Assembly (NCBI RefSeq): GCF_000067165.1 | Contig: NC_010162.1 | Span: 8,067,001-8,131,000 of the forward strand | Length of the DNA: 64,000 bases | Direction of reading: 5' to 3' | Source: Sorangium cellulosum So ce56 | Lineage (GTDB): Bacteria > Myxococcota_A > Polyangia > Polyangiales > Polyangiaceae | Shown: in pieces, positions 41,113-50,043 of the stretch | Numbering within the stretch: position 1 is the first letter of the stretch | Layout of the letters: each line of letters opens with the position of its first letter | Position numbers and translations under genes: made by a program | The notes under the pieces: model-generated | The model's database searches: none | Told to the model about the DNA's origin: nothing | The model's input: the letters and a program-made list of their open reading frames with translations, nothing else

Positions 41113-41449
41113 GGCGCTAGCGTGCCACCTTCGCGCAGGCCGCGCACGCGCCCGCGCGGGCGAAAGCGGGCCCGAGAGCCGAGCGCGAGACCGAGCTGAT
41201 CGAACGTCCCGGCGCCGCGCTCCCCGGCCCTCCCCCCGGCCCTCCCCGCGGCCTCGCCGCGCGGAGCCGGGCCAGCCGGCTCGCCCGGTGCGGGCCCGCC
41301 GCCGCATCACACCTCATCATCACGGCGCGCCACGGTGGACCGCACCTGCGATCGACGTCTTCATCTGTTCAGCGATGTTTCCGCCAGGATGCGCGATGCA
41401 TGATAGAAATGGACGCGTCATCGGGCGGATACACATCAGGAGATCTTCC
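41113..41449. other. intergenic region upstream of oxygenase gene
   Basis: A GC-rich pyrimidine-biased part (41215-41280) is followed by a lower-GC stretch (41380-41450) leading to AGGAGAT before the oxygenase ATG. No confident promoter or gene is seen. Confidence 0.35.
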
Positions 41450-42316
41450 ATGCGCTGGGCCCCTCCCGAATCGCGATCGCGCTATGCGATCCGCGACCAT
41501 ATCGAAGCAAACCTGGATCCGGTCAAGGATCATCAGGAGATTGCATTTCTCTCGACGTGCTATGATTTCCCGTGGGACACGCAGCACGCCCTCGAGCTCG
41601 CGCTGTTCCGTGTCTTCGGGATCGCCAAGGGCACACCTCTCCTGGTGCAGACAGGGGAGTTCCTCCAGCGCACCCAGAAGCGTTACGACGACACCGTCCT
41701 CATCCTCTCCGAGATGCTGGAGAACGGATACGACAGCGAGCGCGGCCGGGCGGCGCTGCGGCGCATGAACCGGCAGCACGGGCGTTACGCCATCCCGAAC
41801 GACGAGTACCTGTACACGCTGTCGACGTTCATCTTCGAGCCCATCCGCTGGAACGAGCGCTTCGCCTGGCGCGCGCTGCTCGATAAGGAGAAGCTCGCGG
41901 CCTACCACTACTGGAAGCAGGTAGGGACGCTGATGAACATCAAGGATATCCCGCCGAGCTACGAGGCGTTCGAGCGGTTCAACCTCGATTACGAGGCGGA
42001 GCACCTGCGGTTCTCGGAGGACAACCGGAAGCTCGCCGTCGCGACGCGGGACCTCGTGCTGGGCTGGGCGCTGCCGAGAGCGCTATGGCCGCTCGGGGCG
42101 CCGGTCCTCCACGCGATGATCGATGATCGCATGCTCGACGCCGTCGGGCTGCCGCGGCCTCCGCCCGGGCTGCGCGGCCTCGTGCAGGGGGCGCTCCGCG
42201 CGCGCGGCCCGCTCTTGCGGGCCATGCCGCGCCGGCGCTCGCCGCGCCTGCTCACTCAGCTGAGGAACCGCACGTACCCGGACGGCTACCGTATCGAGGA
42301 TCTCGGCGCGCGGTGA
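41450..42316 (+). CDS. MpaB/rubber-oxygenase-like protein (DUF2236)
   Basis: A 288-residue member of the DUF2236 family, related to latex-clearing oxygenase and fungal MpaB. The conserved core RRMNRQHGRYAIPNDEYLYT then FEPIRWNERFAWR carries the family His used for haem binding in rubber oxygenase. The protein is cytoplasmic or membrane-associated with no signal peptide. The ATG at 41450 follows CAGGAGATC; the open frame extends far upstream but without coding character. Substrate unknown. Confidence 0.8.
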   Translation: MRWAPPESRSRYAIRDHIEANLDPVKDHQEIAFLSTCYDFPWDTQHALELALFRVFGIAKGTPLLVQTGEFLQRTQKRYDDTVLILSEMLENGYDSERGRAALRRMNRQHGRYAIPNDEYLYTLSTFIFEPIRWNERFAWRALLDKEKLAAYHYWKQVGTLMNIKDIPPSYEAFERFNLDYEAEHLRFSEDNRKLAVATRDLVLGWALPRALWPLGAPVLHAMIDDRMLDAVGLPRPPPGLRGLVQGALRARGPLLRAMPRRRSPRLLTQLRNRTYPDGYRIEDLGAR

Positions 42317-42366
42317 CCAGCGCAGCTCTACGGGCCGGCGAGCCCAGCCGCTGCGCCAGGCGAGCG

Positions 42367-42456
42367 GCTGCCCGCCGGCTCAAGGCTGCCTGCCGGCTCA
42401 AGGCTGCCCGCCGGCTCAAGGCTGCCCTCCGGCTCAAGGCTGCCTGCCGGCTCAGG
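42367..42456. repeat. five 18-bp tandem repeats across the kinase stop codon
   Basis: GCTGCCYGCCGGCTCAAG is repeated five times at 42367, 42385, 42403, 42421 and 42439. The last copy contains the stop codon of the minus-strand kinase (42454-42452). Because 18 is a multiple of three, every unit provides another in-frame stop downstream. Confidence 0.9.
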
Positions 42457-43510
42457 GCAGCTGGCGCCGCAGGAACTTGAGCGCCTCCCGGGCAGCGCGG
42501 TTCACCGGCTCGTAGACGTCCGGGGTCGTCCTGAGCGGCGCGCCGATCGGCTCGCCCGGGCGGACGCCGAGGATGCGCTCGACGTCCTCCAGGAGCGACT
42601 GCATCGAGTCGTAGCGGTTCCCGGGGGCCTTGCGGAGCGCGGTGGCGACCAGCGCCTCGAGGCGCCGATCGATGCCGGGCCGGATCGAGCTGAGCCGGGG
42701 GGCCGGGGTGCAGGCGTGCTGGGCGACGACCACCACGTCGTCCGGCGAGGAGAACGGCAGCTGGCCGGCGAGCATGCGGAACATGGTGACGCCGAGGGCG
42801 TAAACGTCGGTGCGGCCGTCGATGGGATCGGCGAGGGCCTGCTCCGGCGCCATGTAGGGGACCGTGCCCAGCACGAGACCGGCGGCGGTGGTGGGGCCCG
42901 TCTTCAGCTTCGCGAAGCCGAAATCCATCATCTTGAGCACGCGCGGGCCGCCCGCGGAGCGGACGAGGAAAAGGTTGTCCGGCTTCACGTCGCGGTGGAT
43001 GACGCCGGCCGCGTGCGCCGAGGCGAGCGCCGACGCCGCCTGCCGTATCAGCGGGAGCGCGACGGCCTCGCTCACGGCCACCTCGCGGCGGAGCAGGACG
43101 CCGAGCGACTCGCCGGTGAGCAGCTCGAGCACGATGAACGGGGACCCGTCCTTGCGCTCGCCCGCGTCGAGGACCCGGACGATGTTGGGGTGCCCGAGCT
43201 CGGCCGCCACCTCGAGCTCGCGGAGGAACCGCTCGCGCTGGGCCCGATCGGCGGCGAAGCTGCGGTTCAGGATCTTGATCGCGACCTGCTCCTTCGTGCG
43301 GCTGTCCGCAGCGAGGTACACGCGCGACATGCCGCCGGCGCCGATGAAGCCCTGGATCACATAGCGGTCCTCGAGGATGGCGCCGAACTGCCGCGTCGGC
43401 TGCGCCGGCGGCGGCGCGGCCGACAGCGACTGGACGAGGCGCGCGCCGTCGTCGGGGCAGAAGCCGTACGAGCGATCGGTGTACGCGCGGTGGCAGCGCG
43501 GGCAAATCAT
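42452..43510 (-). CDS. soluble Ser/Thr protein kinase with zinc ribbon
   Basis: A 352-residue Hanks-type kinase. The N-terminus is a zinc ribbon (CPRC...CPDDG). The kinase domain (about 50-315) has GAGGMSRV, the AIK lysine, HRDVKPDN, DFGFAK and GTVPYMAPEQA, so all catalytic residues are present. There is no transmembrane segment; the C-terminal 35 residues form a short helical tail. The ATG at 43510 is directly at the ribbon. Its stop codon lies in an 18-bp tandem array. Target unknown. Confidence 0.92.
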   Translation of the reverse strand: MICPRCHRAYTDRSYGFCPDDGARLVQSLSAAPPPAQPTRQFGAILEDRYVIQGFIGAGGMSRVYLAADSRTKEQVAIKILNRSFAADRAQRERFLRELEVAAELGHPNIVRVLDAGERKDGSPFIVLELLTGESLGVLLRREVAVSEAVALPLIRQAASALASAHAAGVIHRDVKPDNLFLVRSAGGPRVLKMMDFGFAKLKTGPTTAAGLVLGTVPYMAPEQALADPIDGRTDVYALGVTMFRMLAGQLPFSSPDDVVVVAQHACTPAPRLSSIRPGIDRRLEALVATALRKAPGNRYDSMQSLLEDVERILGVRPGEPIGAPLRTTPDVYEPVNRAAREALKFLRRQLP

Positions 43511-43676
43511 GGGACCCGGGTCATGATGGCGGCGGGGGCGGGGATCCTCAAGGGACTTGCGGGCGGGCGGCGCGCGGCGCCGCTCCCGGCGAGGTGGATC
43601 GCGGCGCGCACCTCGGCTATGCGTGCGCCTTTCCTCGTCGTCGACGACGATTCACCCCGAGATCGAGAGACAGCCC

Positions 43677-44708
43677 GTGACCTCACAGAAGCACCCTGCG
43701 ACCCTCATCCCCGGCGACGGCATCGGCCCCGAGATCGTGGACGCGACGCTGCGCGCCCTCGACGCGCTCGGCGCGCCTTTTGAATGGGAGACGTGCGTGG
43801 CCGGCATGGCCGGCGTCAAGGACGCGGGCGATCCGCTGCCGCGGGCCACGCTCGACAGCATCCACCGCACGCAGCTCGCGCTCAAGGGGCCGCTCGAGAC
43901 GCCGATCGGCGGAGGGTACCGCTCGTCCAACGTGCGCCTGCGGCAGGAGTTCAAGTTGTTCGCCAACGTGCGTCCCGCGCGGACGCTGATCCCGGGCGGC
44001 CGCTTCGAGAACATCGACATCGTGCTCGTGCGGGAGAACCTCGAGGGTCTCTACGTGGGCTTCGAGCACTACATCCCGATCGGCAGCGACGAGCACGCGG
44101 TGGCGATCGGCTCCGGCGTGAACACCCGGGTCGGCTCGCGCCGCATCGCCGAGTTCGCCTACGACTACGCCGAGAAGAACGGCCGCAAGAAGGTCACCAT
44201 CGTCCACAAGGCGAACATCATGAAGGCGCTCACGGGCATCTTCCTGGAGACGTCGCGCGAGGTGAGCAAGGGCTACGAGGGTCGCGTGGCGACCGACGAG
44301 CGGATCGTGGACGCGTGCGCGATGCAGCTCGTGCTGAACCCGTGGCAGTTCGACGTCATCGTCACGACGAACCTCTTCGGGGACATCCTCTCGGACGAGA
44401 TCGCGGGCCTCATCGGCGGCCTCGGCATGGCGCCGGGGGCGAACATCGGCCAGCACGCCGCGATCTTCGAGGCGGTGCACGGCTCGGCGCCGGACATCGC
44501 CGGCAAGGGCGTGGCGAACCCGATCGCGCTCATGCTCGCCGCCGCGATGATGCTCGACCACGTGGGCCACCGGGAGCTCGCCGGCCGCCTGCGCGCCGGG
44601 ATCGACGGGGCGCTGAACCTGGACGGGGTCCGCACCCGCGATCTCGGCGGCAAGGCGGACACGAAGACGCTCACCGACGCCATCGTGGCGCGCATCAAGA
44701 ACGGCTGA
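43677..44708 (+). CDS. NAD-dependent isocitrate dehydrogenase
   Basis: A 343-residue beta-decarboxylating dehydrogenase. PGDGIGPEI opens the fold; SSNVRLRQEFKLFANVRPAR and VRENLEGLYVGFEHYI are closer to NAD-isocitrate dehydrogenase (IDH3-like) than to isopropylmalate dehydrogenase; the metal Asp residues lie in NLFGDILSDE; HGSAPDIAGKGVANP completes the NAD site. It converts isocitrate to 2-oxoglutarate in the TCA cycle. The GTG at 43677 is chosen by homology; upstream codons encode Arg-rich shadow. Discrimination from isopropylmalate dehydrogenase is good but not absolute. Confidence 0.87.
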   Translation: MTSQKHPATLIPGDGIGPEIVDATLRALDALGAPFEWETCVAGMAGVKDAGDPLPRATLDSIHRTQLALKGPLETPIGGGYRSSNVRLRQEFKLFANVRPARTLIPGGRFENIDIVLVRENLEGLYVGFEHYIPIGSDEHAVAIGSGVNTRVGSRRIAEFAYDYAEKNGRKKVTIVHKANIMKALTGIFLETSREVSKGYEGRVATDERIVDACAMQLVLNPWQFDVIVTTNLFGDILSDEIAGLIGGLGMAPGANIGQHAAIFEAVHGSAPDIAGKGVANPIALMLAAAMMLDHVGHRELAGRLRAGIDGALNLDGVRTRDLGGKADTKTLTDAIVARIKNG

Positions 44709-44774
44709 CCGGGCGACGTCATCACGGCTGATCTCGCGCCTTCGCCGCGACGCAGGCCGCGGTGGCCCGCGGGG

Positions 44775-46535
44775 TCAGCCGCCGCGCGAGAGCGGGAGCG
44801 TGAAGTGGAAGGACGTCGTCTCGTCCAGCTGGCTCTGCGCCCAGATCCTGCCTCCGTGCGCCTCGACGATGCCCTTGCAGATGTAGAGCCCGAGGCCCGT
44901 GCCGGGCGGGCGGCTCCTGGCTGGATCCGACGAGAGCCGCTGGAAGCGCTGGAACAGCCTCGGCAGCTCGTCCGGGGAGATCCCGGGCCCGCGGTTCTCG
45001 ATGGCGACCTCGAGCTCGGCGTCGCGGAGAGAGAGCGTCACGCGGATCGGCGCGTCGGGGTCGCCGTACTTGGCGGCGTTGAGGAGGAGGTTTCCGAGCA
45101 CCTGGTCCATGCGCGCCGCGTCCGCGTGGACGGGCGGCACGTCCTCGTCGGCGGCGAGCACGACGGCGCGCTCCGGCCGCTCCGCGGCTGCGAGCTCGAC
45201 GGCGGCGTGGAGGAGGGCGCGCAGATCGGTCGGCCGCCGCTCGAGGGAGAAGCGCCGCGCTTCGAGCTTGGAGGCGTCGAGCAGGTCCTCGGTCATCCGC
45301 TCGAGCCGCTGGACGCTGGCGACGATCTTCCCGCTCCACGCCTGGATTCCGGCGTCTTCGGATCGGCGCGACAGCATGCCCGCGCACGCGGCGATCGCGG
45401 TGAGCGGCTGCTTGAGATCGTGCGCCACGATGGAGAGCCATTCCTCGCGGAGCCGCTCGCGCTCCATGAAATGGGTGACGTCTTCGTAGCTGGCGATGGC
45501 CCCGAGGATCCCCCCCTGGTCGTCGCGGACGGGGCCTGCGCTCACCACGACGGGGATGGTGCTCCCGTCGGCCCGCTGGAGATACAGCTCGGCGCAGATC
45601 GTCCCCTCGCCGCGCGCCGCGCGGACGAGGGGCATCTCGTGGTGCGAGAGCGGCCGTCCGGTCGGCTCGCACAGGCGCGCGTACTGGGCGGCCCCGAACG
45701 CCGTGAGGGGGTGAGGGCCGGCGCAGAGCTGCTCGCAGCGGCGGCTAGCGACGAGCGAGTGTCGTCCGCGCTCATCGAAGACGGCGATGGCAACGGGGAA
45801 GTCCTCGATGATGCTGCGCAGCCACTGCTGCTCCGCCGCGAGCCGGTCCTCTGCCTCCCGGCGCGCGGTCTGGGCGTCCCGGAGGAGGGCCTCGGCGCGC
45901 TGCTGCGCCGGCGAGCTCGCGCCGCCGGCGTCGTCGAGCCCGCGGTGGTGGAGCTCGGTTCGTTGGTGGTCCTCGCGCTCGACGGAACCGAGGGCGAGGG
46001 CGAAGACGGCGCCGAGCGCCTGGACGCGCGGGATGAGCTCGTGCGGGGGCGGGCTGCGTTCGCCGAAGGCGCAGGTGAGGACGCCCAGCGGCCGCCCGGC
46101 GCCGAGCAGGGGTGCGGCCAGCACCCAGCACGGCCTCAGGCAGGCGTCGATGGCGCGGACGTCGGAGAGGCGCTCGATCGCCGCCGCGTCCGCCGCGGTG
46201 TGCTCGATGCGGCAGCTCTCTGCGGCGCGCAGGACGAGGGACGGGGTGCTCGTGAGATCGTCGAGCGCGCCGGCGAGCGCGCCGGGCAGGCCGGAAGAGG
46301 CGAGCAGGCGGACGTGGAGCGCCCGCTCGGCCGGCGAGCGCGCCCCGTGGAGGAGCGCGATCTCCGCGCCGAGCAGCCGGACCGCCTGCTGGACGATGGT
46401 GTCGTGGATCTGCTGCGGGTCGAGCTTCCCGGCGAGCGCAGCGCACGCCTCGACGACCGCCTCCGCCAGCTGGGCCGCGGGAGCGAGCTCGCCGTTCGCG
46501 GCGGAGAGCTGGTCGTTCGCCGAGATCGTCGTCAC
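44775..46535 (-). CDS. sensor histidine kinase (GAF-PAS-HisKA-HATPase)
   Basis: A 586-residue cytoplasmic sensor kinase. A GAF-like domain (about 20-185) and a coiled linker precede a PAS domain (about 235-355), then the dimerisation domain with His372 in LSIVAHDLKQPL and a HATPase with NLLLNAAKYG, RGPGISPDE and GTGLGLYICKGI. No transmembrane segment is present, so the signal is intracellular. No response regulator is adjacent; the partner is elsewhere. The GTG at 46535 follows GAGGGA and is preferred to a GTG at 46562. Confidence 0.9.
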   Translation of the reverse strand: MTTISANDQLSAANGELAPAAQLAEAVVEACAALAGKLDPQQIHDTIVQQAVRLLGAEIALLHGARSPAERALHVRLLASSGLPGALAGALDDLTSTPSLVLRAAESCRIEHTAADAAAIERLSDVRAIDACLRPCWVLAAPLLGAGRPLGVLTCAFGERSPPPHELIPRVQALGAVFALALGSVEREDHQRTELHHRGLDDAGGASSPAQQRAEALLRDAQTARREAEDRLAAEQQWLRSIIEDFPVAIAVFDERGRHSLVASRRCEQLCAGPHPLTAFGAAQYARLCEPTGRPLSHHEMPLVRAARGEGTICAELYLQRADGSTIPVVVSAGPVRDDQGGILGAIASYEDVTHFMERERLREEWLSIVAHDLKQPLTAIAACAGMLSRRSEDAGIQAWSGKIVASVQRLERMTEDLLDASKLEARRFSLERRPTDLRALLHAAVELAAAERPERAVVLAADEDVPPVHADAARMDQVLGNLLLNAAKYGDPDAPIRVTLSLRDAELEVAIENRGPGISPDELPRLFQRFQRLSSDPARSRPPGTGLGLYICKGIVEAHGGRIWAQSQLDETTSFHFTLPLSRGG

Positions 46536-46650
46536 GCGTCCCTCGAAGCCTTGGCCTAGCACCTGCTGGCGGAGGTGCCGCTCGAGCGGACGGAGTAACG
46601 TACCGGTCGAGCCGAGCGGCCGAGCGGGCGGAGGCTCGCGTGTGTGGCTC

Positions 46651-47097
46651 TCATCGGGGGGGCGGGTCGAAGCGGCGCTTTGCCCAGCTCACGAGCGGGC
46701 TGTTGTCCCGGGCCCGCACGGCGCCGGGCGCGCCGCGGCGCTTCCGCCAGTCGCCCTCGCGGACGCGCCGGCACCCGGCCGCCTGCTCCATCGAGAGGAG
46801 GTATGCCTGGGCTTCCTGCCCGCCGGCGAGGCGGATGGGGGCTCGCCGGTGCAAGATCGGGTGTCCCCGGTGGACGTCGAGCGCGGCGAGCGCGGCCGGC
46901 GCGATGGCGTAGAGCTCGCCGGTCACGGCGACGAGCCCGCCTTGGACGAGAGCGCCGGTCGTGCCCAGATCGACGAGCGCGTACTCGGGGGTCGTGGTCG
47001 CCTCTCCGAGCGGGCGAGCTGTCGCGAGCCATTCGTGCTGCTCCTCGCCCTTCATGAGGTTGTCGTAAACGAAGAGCACCATCTCATGGGTCGTCAT
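46651..47097 (-). CDS. gamma-glutamylcyclotransferase (GGCT/AIG2)-like protein
   Basis: A 148-residue GGCT-fold protein. The substrate-binding motif FVYDNLMKGE matches the family YGTLM pattern with changes, and the catalytic Glu is likely in VTGELYAI. LSMEQAAGCRRVREGDWR resembles the family ending. The family includes gamma-glutamylcyclotransferases and butirosin BtrG-like enzymes, so substrate is uncertain. The ATG at 47097 follows GAGGACC. Single gene. Confidence 0.78.
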   Translation of the reverse strand: MTTHEMVLFVYDNLMKGEEQHEWLATARPLGEATTTPEYALVDLGTTGALVQGGLVAVTGELYAIAPAALAALDVHRGHPILHRRAPIRLAGGQEAQAYLLSMEQAAGCRRVREGDWRKRRGAPGAVRARDNSPLVSWAKRRFDPPPR

Positions 47098-47654
47098 TGG
47101 CGTGGTCCTCGGGATGGGCTCTGCGGCCCGGCTCCGACGCTCGCAAAGCGAGGGCGCGAGCGCAAGGCTGCTCGGAGCGACGCTGGCGAGCCGTGGCAAA
47201 ACTGTAGCCGCAGAGGAAACTTGCACCTGCGCACCTCTAAACAGCTGCGGTTCTCGTCGATGCCCCGCCAATTCCAAGGTGCATCCACCACTGCCGACAG
47301 TGCCCCATGCTCGCTCGACGCTCGCGCTCGCAAACATCCGAGCGCAATTTTGCGCAGCAGCCCGATAATCTCCTGCCCGGCGCGAATGCGGCTTTCATCC
47401 AGCCGAGCATTCACCTTCTCGGGAGGCGACCTCAATCGACAGCGATTCTCGATCAACGCGTGTCGAAACGATGATCTTTATGGTCGCCGATTTCGTCGAG
47501 ACGCCCGCAAGCCGACTCCGCTCGTCGCGATTCGATAGATCCTGAATTGCCCGCCCTGATGCACCGGCCTTACTGCGAGCGCGCTCGAAAGACGCGCATC
47601 GACGTCGATCCCCCCTCCGCCACCGGATCCCCCTCCCCCTCCCCTACCCCCGTA
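47098..47654. other. 557-bp intergenic stretch
   Basis: No gene is supported. A lower-GC section (47220-47560) is followed by a pyrimidine tract (47625-47650) that directly precedes the inverted-repeat element. No clear promoter is visible. Confidence 0.35.
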
Positions 47655-47901
47655 GCGCCGGCGGGAGGGTCCACGCGGCGGGGGCGGGTGGGCGCGGCGA
47701 GCACCGACCGAGGTGCCATAAGGTTGCAGCGGGCTCCACGTCTCAGGCGCGCCTTGTGTGGCGCGCACCATAACGTCCCAGCCGGCATGGCCCGAAGGGA
47801 GACATGCCGGGTGGTGTTCTCAGCGCAAGCGCCTCGGCCCCCGTCTTGGCGGATGGCCGAGCGCCCGCCCGCCCCCGCCGCGTGGACCCTCCCGCCGGCG
47901 C
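47655..47901 (+). repeat. 247-bp nested-stem element with 41-bp inverted arms
   Basis: The left arm 47655-47695 and right arm 47861-47901 are inverted copies matching at 40 of 41 positions. Inside are CCGAGGTGC (47708-47716) pairing with GCGCCTCGG (47829-47837), a hairpin GCGCGCC-TTGTGT-GGCGCGC (47747-47766) and another CCGGCATG/CATGCCGG (47782-47810). The two imperfect pairs, one in the arms and one in the second stem, are both G-U if the plus strand is transcribed and A-C if the minus strand is. This suggests a plus-strand structured RNA; a MITE-like element is the alternative. No target-site duplication is evident. The right arm ends 18 bases beyond the stop of the minus-strand gene at 47920. 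Confidence 0.55.
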
Positions 47902-47919
47902 GGGCGACCAGCTCGCGGG

Positions 47920-48657
47920 CTACCAGCTGACCAGGAACTGAAGCGTCTCGGCCCCCCGCACCTCGACCGAGATGGTCGGCTTGGCGCCGTACCCCATGAC
48001 GAGCGCCTCGAAGTTCCCCAGCGGGTACTCCAGCGTACCGCGGTGGCTGCTGATGTCGATCTGCACCTCCGACGGCCCCAGCTGCCGCGCCCTGGCCAGC
48101 GGCCCCTTCACGAGCGCGCCCAGGCTGCCCGTGTAGCGCATCAGCGCGGCGCCCGGGTCGGTCGCGAGGTGCATCGTGATCCTTCCGAGCGCGCTTTCCC
48201 TGAAGGCCCCGACCTGCTGCCGTGCGAGGCGACGGTACCCTTCCCGCGAGCTCCGGTTCGGGTGCGAGAGCCGCGCAGCCGCGTCGTAGAGGCGCAAGAA
48301 GTCGCGCGTCGGATAGTCCGAGAACGGCAGGTAGAGCCCGCCCCTCGGCGGGCTCGACAACGTCGACACGACCTGCGCGAAACGCTCCCCGAGCGTCGCC
48401 GCCAGCGCGTTGAAGAACATCCCCTTCATCGCGTAGGACTCGGGGACCCCCGCCACCACGGCGTCGATGTCGATGTTGCCGAGGAGCGGATCGGAAGGAC
48501 GCACCTCGAACGAAGCTCCGTTCGGCCCGACAAGCAGCCCCTCTGTGGACGGTGCGCTCGGCGGCGCGACGCTTCGGGGCACGGCGCGCATGACACCGCT
48601 CTTGGGGATGGGCGTCTCGTTCGCTTGCCGGCGCTGGTCGCTGCGGACCTCTTTCAT
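47920..48657 (-). CDS. Myxococcales paralogue family protein (TIGR02265/DUF2378-like)
   Basis: A 245-residue protein. After a disordered 60-residue N-terminus, residues about 65-245 follow the TIGR02265 family, known from many paralogues in myxobacteria: GVPESYAMKGMFFNALAATL, the FSDYPTRDFLRLYDAAARL segment and a C-terminal SVEVRGAETLQFLVSW. The family has no established function; it often resembles a haem-NO-sensor or V4R-like fold. The ATG at 48657 has a weak ribosome-binding region. Its 3' end is next to the nested-stem element. Confidence 0.72.
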   Translation of the reverse strand: MKEVRSDQRRQANETPIPKSGVMRAVPRSVAPPSAPSTEGLLVGPNGASFEVRPSDPLLGNIDIDAVVAGVPESYAMKGMFFNALAATLGERFAQVVSTLSSPPRGGLYLPFSDYPTRDFLRLYDAAARLSHPNRSSREGYRRLARQQVGAFRESALGRITMHLATDPGAALMRYTGSLGALVKGPLARARQLGPSEVQIDISSHRGTLEYPLGNFEALVMGYGAKPTISVEVRGAETLQFLVSW

Positions 48658-49028
48658 AGGGAGCTCGCCGCAAAAAAAGACTCAACACAAAGGCCGCTTG
48701 CGGCAACCACCGCAGCGAAGGGCACACGACCCATCTAGCAACGGCCATGCCGACCGCTCCCTGAGCGAGTCACCGCGTGAACACGGGGTTCATGCCATAT
48801 TTCCCTTGCATGGATGAAACGCTGGTTCAGCGGTGCAACCGCGCGGAGACGACCGGGACGGTGTTCATCTCCGCTCAGGCCGGCCCGCGCGTCTGCGGCG
48901 GCACATACCCGCCAGCGTCCCGAGCCGAAGGAACACCGCGTCAACGCGCCGTGAGGCCCGCGTCAATATGCCTCGAGGCTCGCCTCGATGTGCCTTGAGG
49001 TTCGCGTCGATACGCCCCGAAACTCGCC
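48658..49028. other. intergenic region with 22-bp repeats
   Basis: No gene is supported between the TIGR02265 gene and the DinB remnant. The latter part contains degenerate 22-bp repeats described separately. Confidence 0.4.
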
Positions 49029-49068
49029 TCAACGCGCCGTGAGGCTCGCCTTGACGCACCGGGAGCGC
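48937..49068. repeat. six degenerate 22-bp repeats
   Basis: Units start at 48937, 48959, 48981, 49003, 49025 and 49047, always 22 bases apart. The shared core is CGCSTCRAYRYGCC followed by YGAGG. Substitutions are scattered but length is constant (two helical turns), unlike the perfect minisatellites elsewhere in the window. Confidence 0.7.
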
Positions 49069-49364
49069 CGAGCTCGCGGAGAGCTCCGCTCTCGCCACGG
49101 ACGCTCCTCGGCCGCGAAGAACCGTCGAGCGGCGGCGGACATCGCGTGCGCCTGCCCACGATGAATCGGGTGGGCGACGAGGTGGACCTGCGCGCTCCCC
49201 GCGCGCTCGACCTGGACGTGGGACGCGTGCAGAAGCCGCACCTCGCCGCGCAGAAGCCGCACCTCGCCGCGCAGAAGCCGCACTTCGGCGTCGAGCGTCG
49301 GCCGCCTCTGGTTCGGCCAGGCGTCGTGCTCTGCCATCGATCGAAGCGTGGTGAGGGGGTTCAT
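49029..49364 (-). pseudogene. internally deleted DinB-family gene
   Basis: A 111-residue open frame. The start MNPLTTLRSMAEHDAWPNQR matches the first helix of DinB/DfsB-like metal-binding proteins, and HLVAHPIHRGQAHAMSAAA matches their last metal-binding helix (HxxHRGQxH). The roughly 70 residues that normally join them are missing. In their place is a triplicated GEVRLLR encoded by 21-bp tandem repeats. The ATG at 49364 is ordinary. I regard it as a decayed gene, though a minimal helical protein cannot be excluded. Confidence 0.5.
49229..49290. repeat. 21-bp tandem repeat in DinB remnant
   Basis: GCAGAAGCCGCACCTCGCCG and one further C form the unit, present at 49229, 49250 and, with changes at its end, 49271. 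The unit encodes GEVRLLR on the minus strand. Confidence 0.85.
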
Positions 49365-49482
49365 GCGCGAGAGCTCCGCGCCCCGCTCGCGCCGTCCATC
49401 GAGCGAGGCTGCTGACCGGACGCTGTCAGCAGCGCCGCCCTAGGATGCCGGCGCGTGGGGCAGGACCCCCGAGGAGGACCTC

Positions 49483-49878
49483 ATGAACACAGGACTGGGT
49501 GGCGTGATCGTCTATGTGCCCGACGCGGTGGAGGCCGCGGCGTTCTACGAGCGCGCGTTCGGCTTCGAGCGCAGCTTCGTCTCCAGCGGCAACGAGTACT
49601 GCGAACTGAAGGGCAGGGTGCCGCTCGGGTTCGTGCAGGAGGACTTCGCGCAGAAGGGCCTCCCGGAGCTCGCGAAGAACAGGCCGGGCGAGCGCGCCGC
49701 CGGGTTCGAGATCATCGTCACCAGCGAGGACGTCGACGCGGCGTTCGCGCGCGCCGTGGAGGCCGGCGCAGCCCCCGTGTCGGAACCCCACGACAAGCCG
49801 TGGGGCCAGCGCGTCTCCTACGTGCGCGACCTGAACGGCGTCCTCGTGGAGATCTGCTCTCCCTGGACCTCTCCATGA
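49483..49878 (+). CDS. VOC/glyoxalase family protein
   Basis: A 131-residue vicinal-oxygen-chelate protein with two beta-alpha-beta-beta-beta halves: GVIVYVPDAVEAAAFYERAF at the start and VSYVRDLNGVLVEI at the end, where Glu is a typical metal ligand. His is absent at the usual first ligand, so the metal site may be incomplete. The ATG at 49483 follows GAGGAGGACC. Family members range from glyoxalase to bleomycin-resistance proteins; function not assigned. Confidence 0.85.
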   Translation: MNTGLGGVIVYVPDAVEAAAFYERAFGFERSFVSSGNEYCELKGRVPLGFVQEDFAQKGLPELAKNRPGERAAGFEIIVTSEDVDAAFARAVEAGAAPVSEPHDKPWGQRVSYVRDLNGVLVEICSPWTSP

Positions 49879-50043
49879 GCTCACCGCAGCTCACCCCATG
49901 AGCCGACACCGACCGTACGATCGCGAGCGACGCGGCGCGCCGCCCGCCGCAAGAGTGCGCTCGTGCCCCTGACGGTGCTTCTCCTGACAGGCTTTTACGG
50001 CAAGTCCTTGCCGCGCCTGACGCGGCCTGCTTAACCTCCGGCC

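Noticed and set aside
43557..43676. N-terminal extension of isocitrate dehydrogenase
   Set aside because: Arg/Ser-rich translation without family match; the GTG at 43677 places PGDGIGPEI at the usual distance from the start.
47547..47930. Plus-strand 127-residue open frame
   Set aside because: It runs through the inverted-repeat element, has no recognisable domain or ribosome-binding site, and overlaps the 3' end of the TIGR02265 gene.
49146..49415. Plus-strand 89-residue open frame over the 21-bp repeats
   Set aside because: The minus strand in the same place shows recognisable DinB ends, while the plus frame shows no family features.
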